This document shows, one piece after another, positions 13,899 through 13,963 of a stretch of 13,963 nucleotides of DNA (its first letter is position 1; the number at the start of each line of letters is the position of its first letter). The DNA comes from an uncultured Coriobacteriia bacterium (GTDB lineage: Bacteria; Actinomycetota; Coriobacteriia; Coriobacteriales; QAMH01). The stretch spans positions 1 through 13,963 of the forward strand of contig CABURF010000009.1 in assembly GCA_902493755.1 (NCBI GenBank). The letters are read 5' to 3'. The notes beneath the pieces are model-generated. The model saw only the letters and a program-made list of their open reading frames with translations. It did not search any database and was not told where the DNA came from. A program made the position numbers and the translations under genes.

Positions 13899-13963
13899 AT
13901 GAGACAGTTGCTCAGGGGCGTTGTCTCATTTTTCGCTGCTGGAAAATGAGACAACGCCCCTGA
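13899..13963. terminator. Long inverted repeat/terminator after the lipid kinase, reaching the window edge
   Basis: A perfect 21-bp inverted repeat (13912-13932 paired with 13943-13963, 10-base loop) begins TCAGGGGCGTTGTCTC. The motif ATGAGACA also occurs at 13899-13906, and can pair instead with TGTCTCAT (13922-13929). That smaller stem is followed by TTTT and would be the better plus-strand terminator. The arms may extend past the window. It could also be a dispersed repeat unit. Confidence 0.55.

Overview
The window reads as chromosomal DNA of a moderately high-GC Gram-positive anaerobe. The best guess is the class Coriobacteriia (Actinomycetota, gut-type relatives of Eggerthella, Slackia or Collinsella). 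This rests on codon style, a TAXI-type TRAP transporter, an actinobacterial-style lipid kinase and cell-surface phospho-polymer genes. The lineage is an inference from gene content, not a database match. Coding density is high and no gap between genes exceeds about 240 bases. I see no rRNA, tRNA, CRISPR array, transposase or phage gene.

Region 1 (1-6529) is a surface phospho-decoration locus. A choline/ethanolamine kinase (LicA-like), cut by the left edge, is transcribed leftward. Diverging from it across an AT-rich promoter region is a two-gene unit. Its first gene fuses a YidC/Oxa1 membrane-insertase domain to a CDP-glycerol glycerophosphotransferase domain. The second encodes a membrane protein of the lipoteichoic-acid-synthase/sulfatase superfamily with an extracellular catalytic domain. 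Converging on these is a three-domain protein: winged helix-turn-helix, LicC-like phosphocholine cytidylyltransferase, LicA-like choline kinase. Together they suggest uptake or salvage of an amino-alcohol (choline or ethanolamine), its activation to the CDP form, and building or decorating a phosphodiester-linked surface polymer. No LicB transporter or LicD transferase is visible here.

Region 2 (6619-8719, minus strand) holds a cation diffusion facilitator followed, with close spacing, by an Mbeg1-like (DUF2974) alpha/beta hydrolase.

Region 3 (8751-12401, minus strand) is a TAXI-family TRAP transporter. A lipoprotein substrate-binding protein is followed by a fused 4TM/12TM permease. The 112-base gap between them carries two hairpins and a repeated motif. 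The promoter region upstream of the binding protein has a perfect -10 box and two clear dyads.

Region 4 (12349-13963, plus strand) is a small operon of a flavodoxin-fold reductase with an iron-sulfur-flavoprotein cysteine motif and a diacylglycerol-kinase-family lipid kinase. It ends in a long perfect inverted repeat that reaches the right edge of the window.
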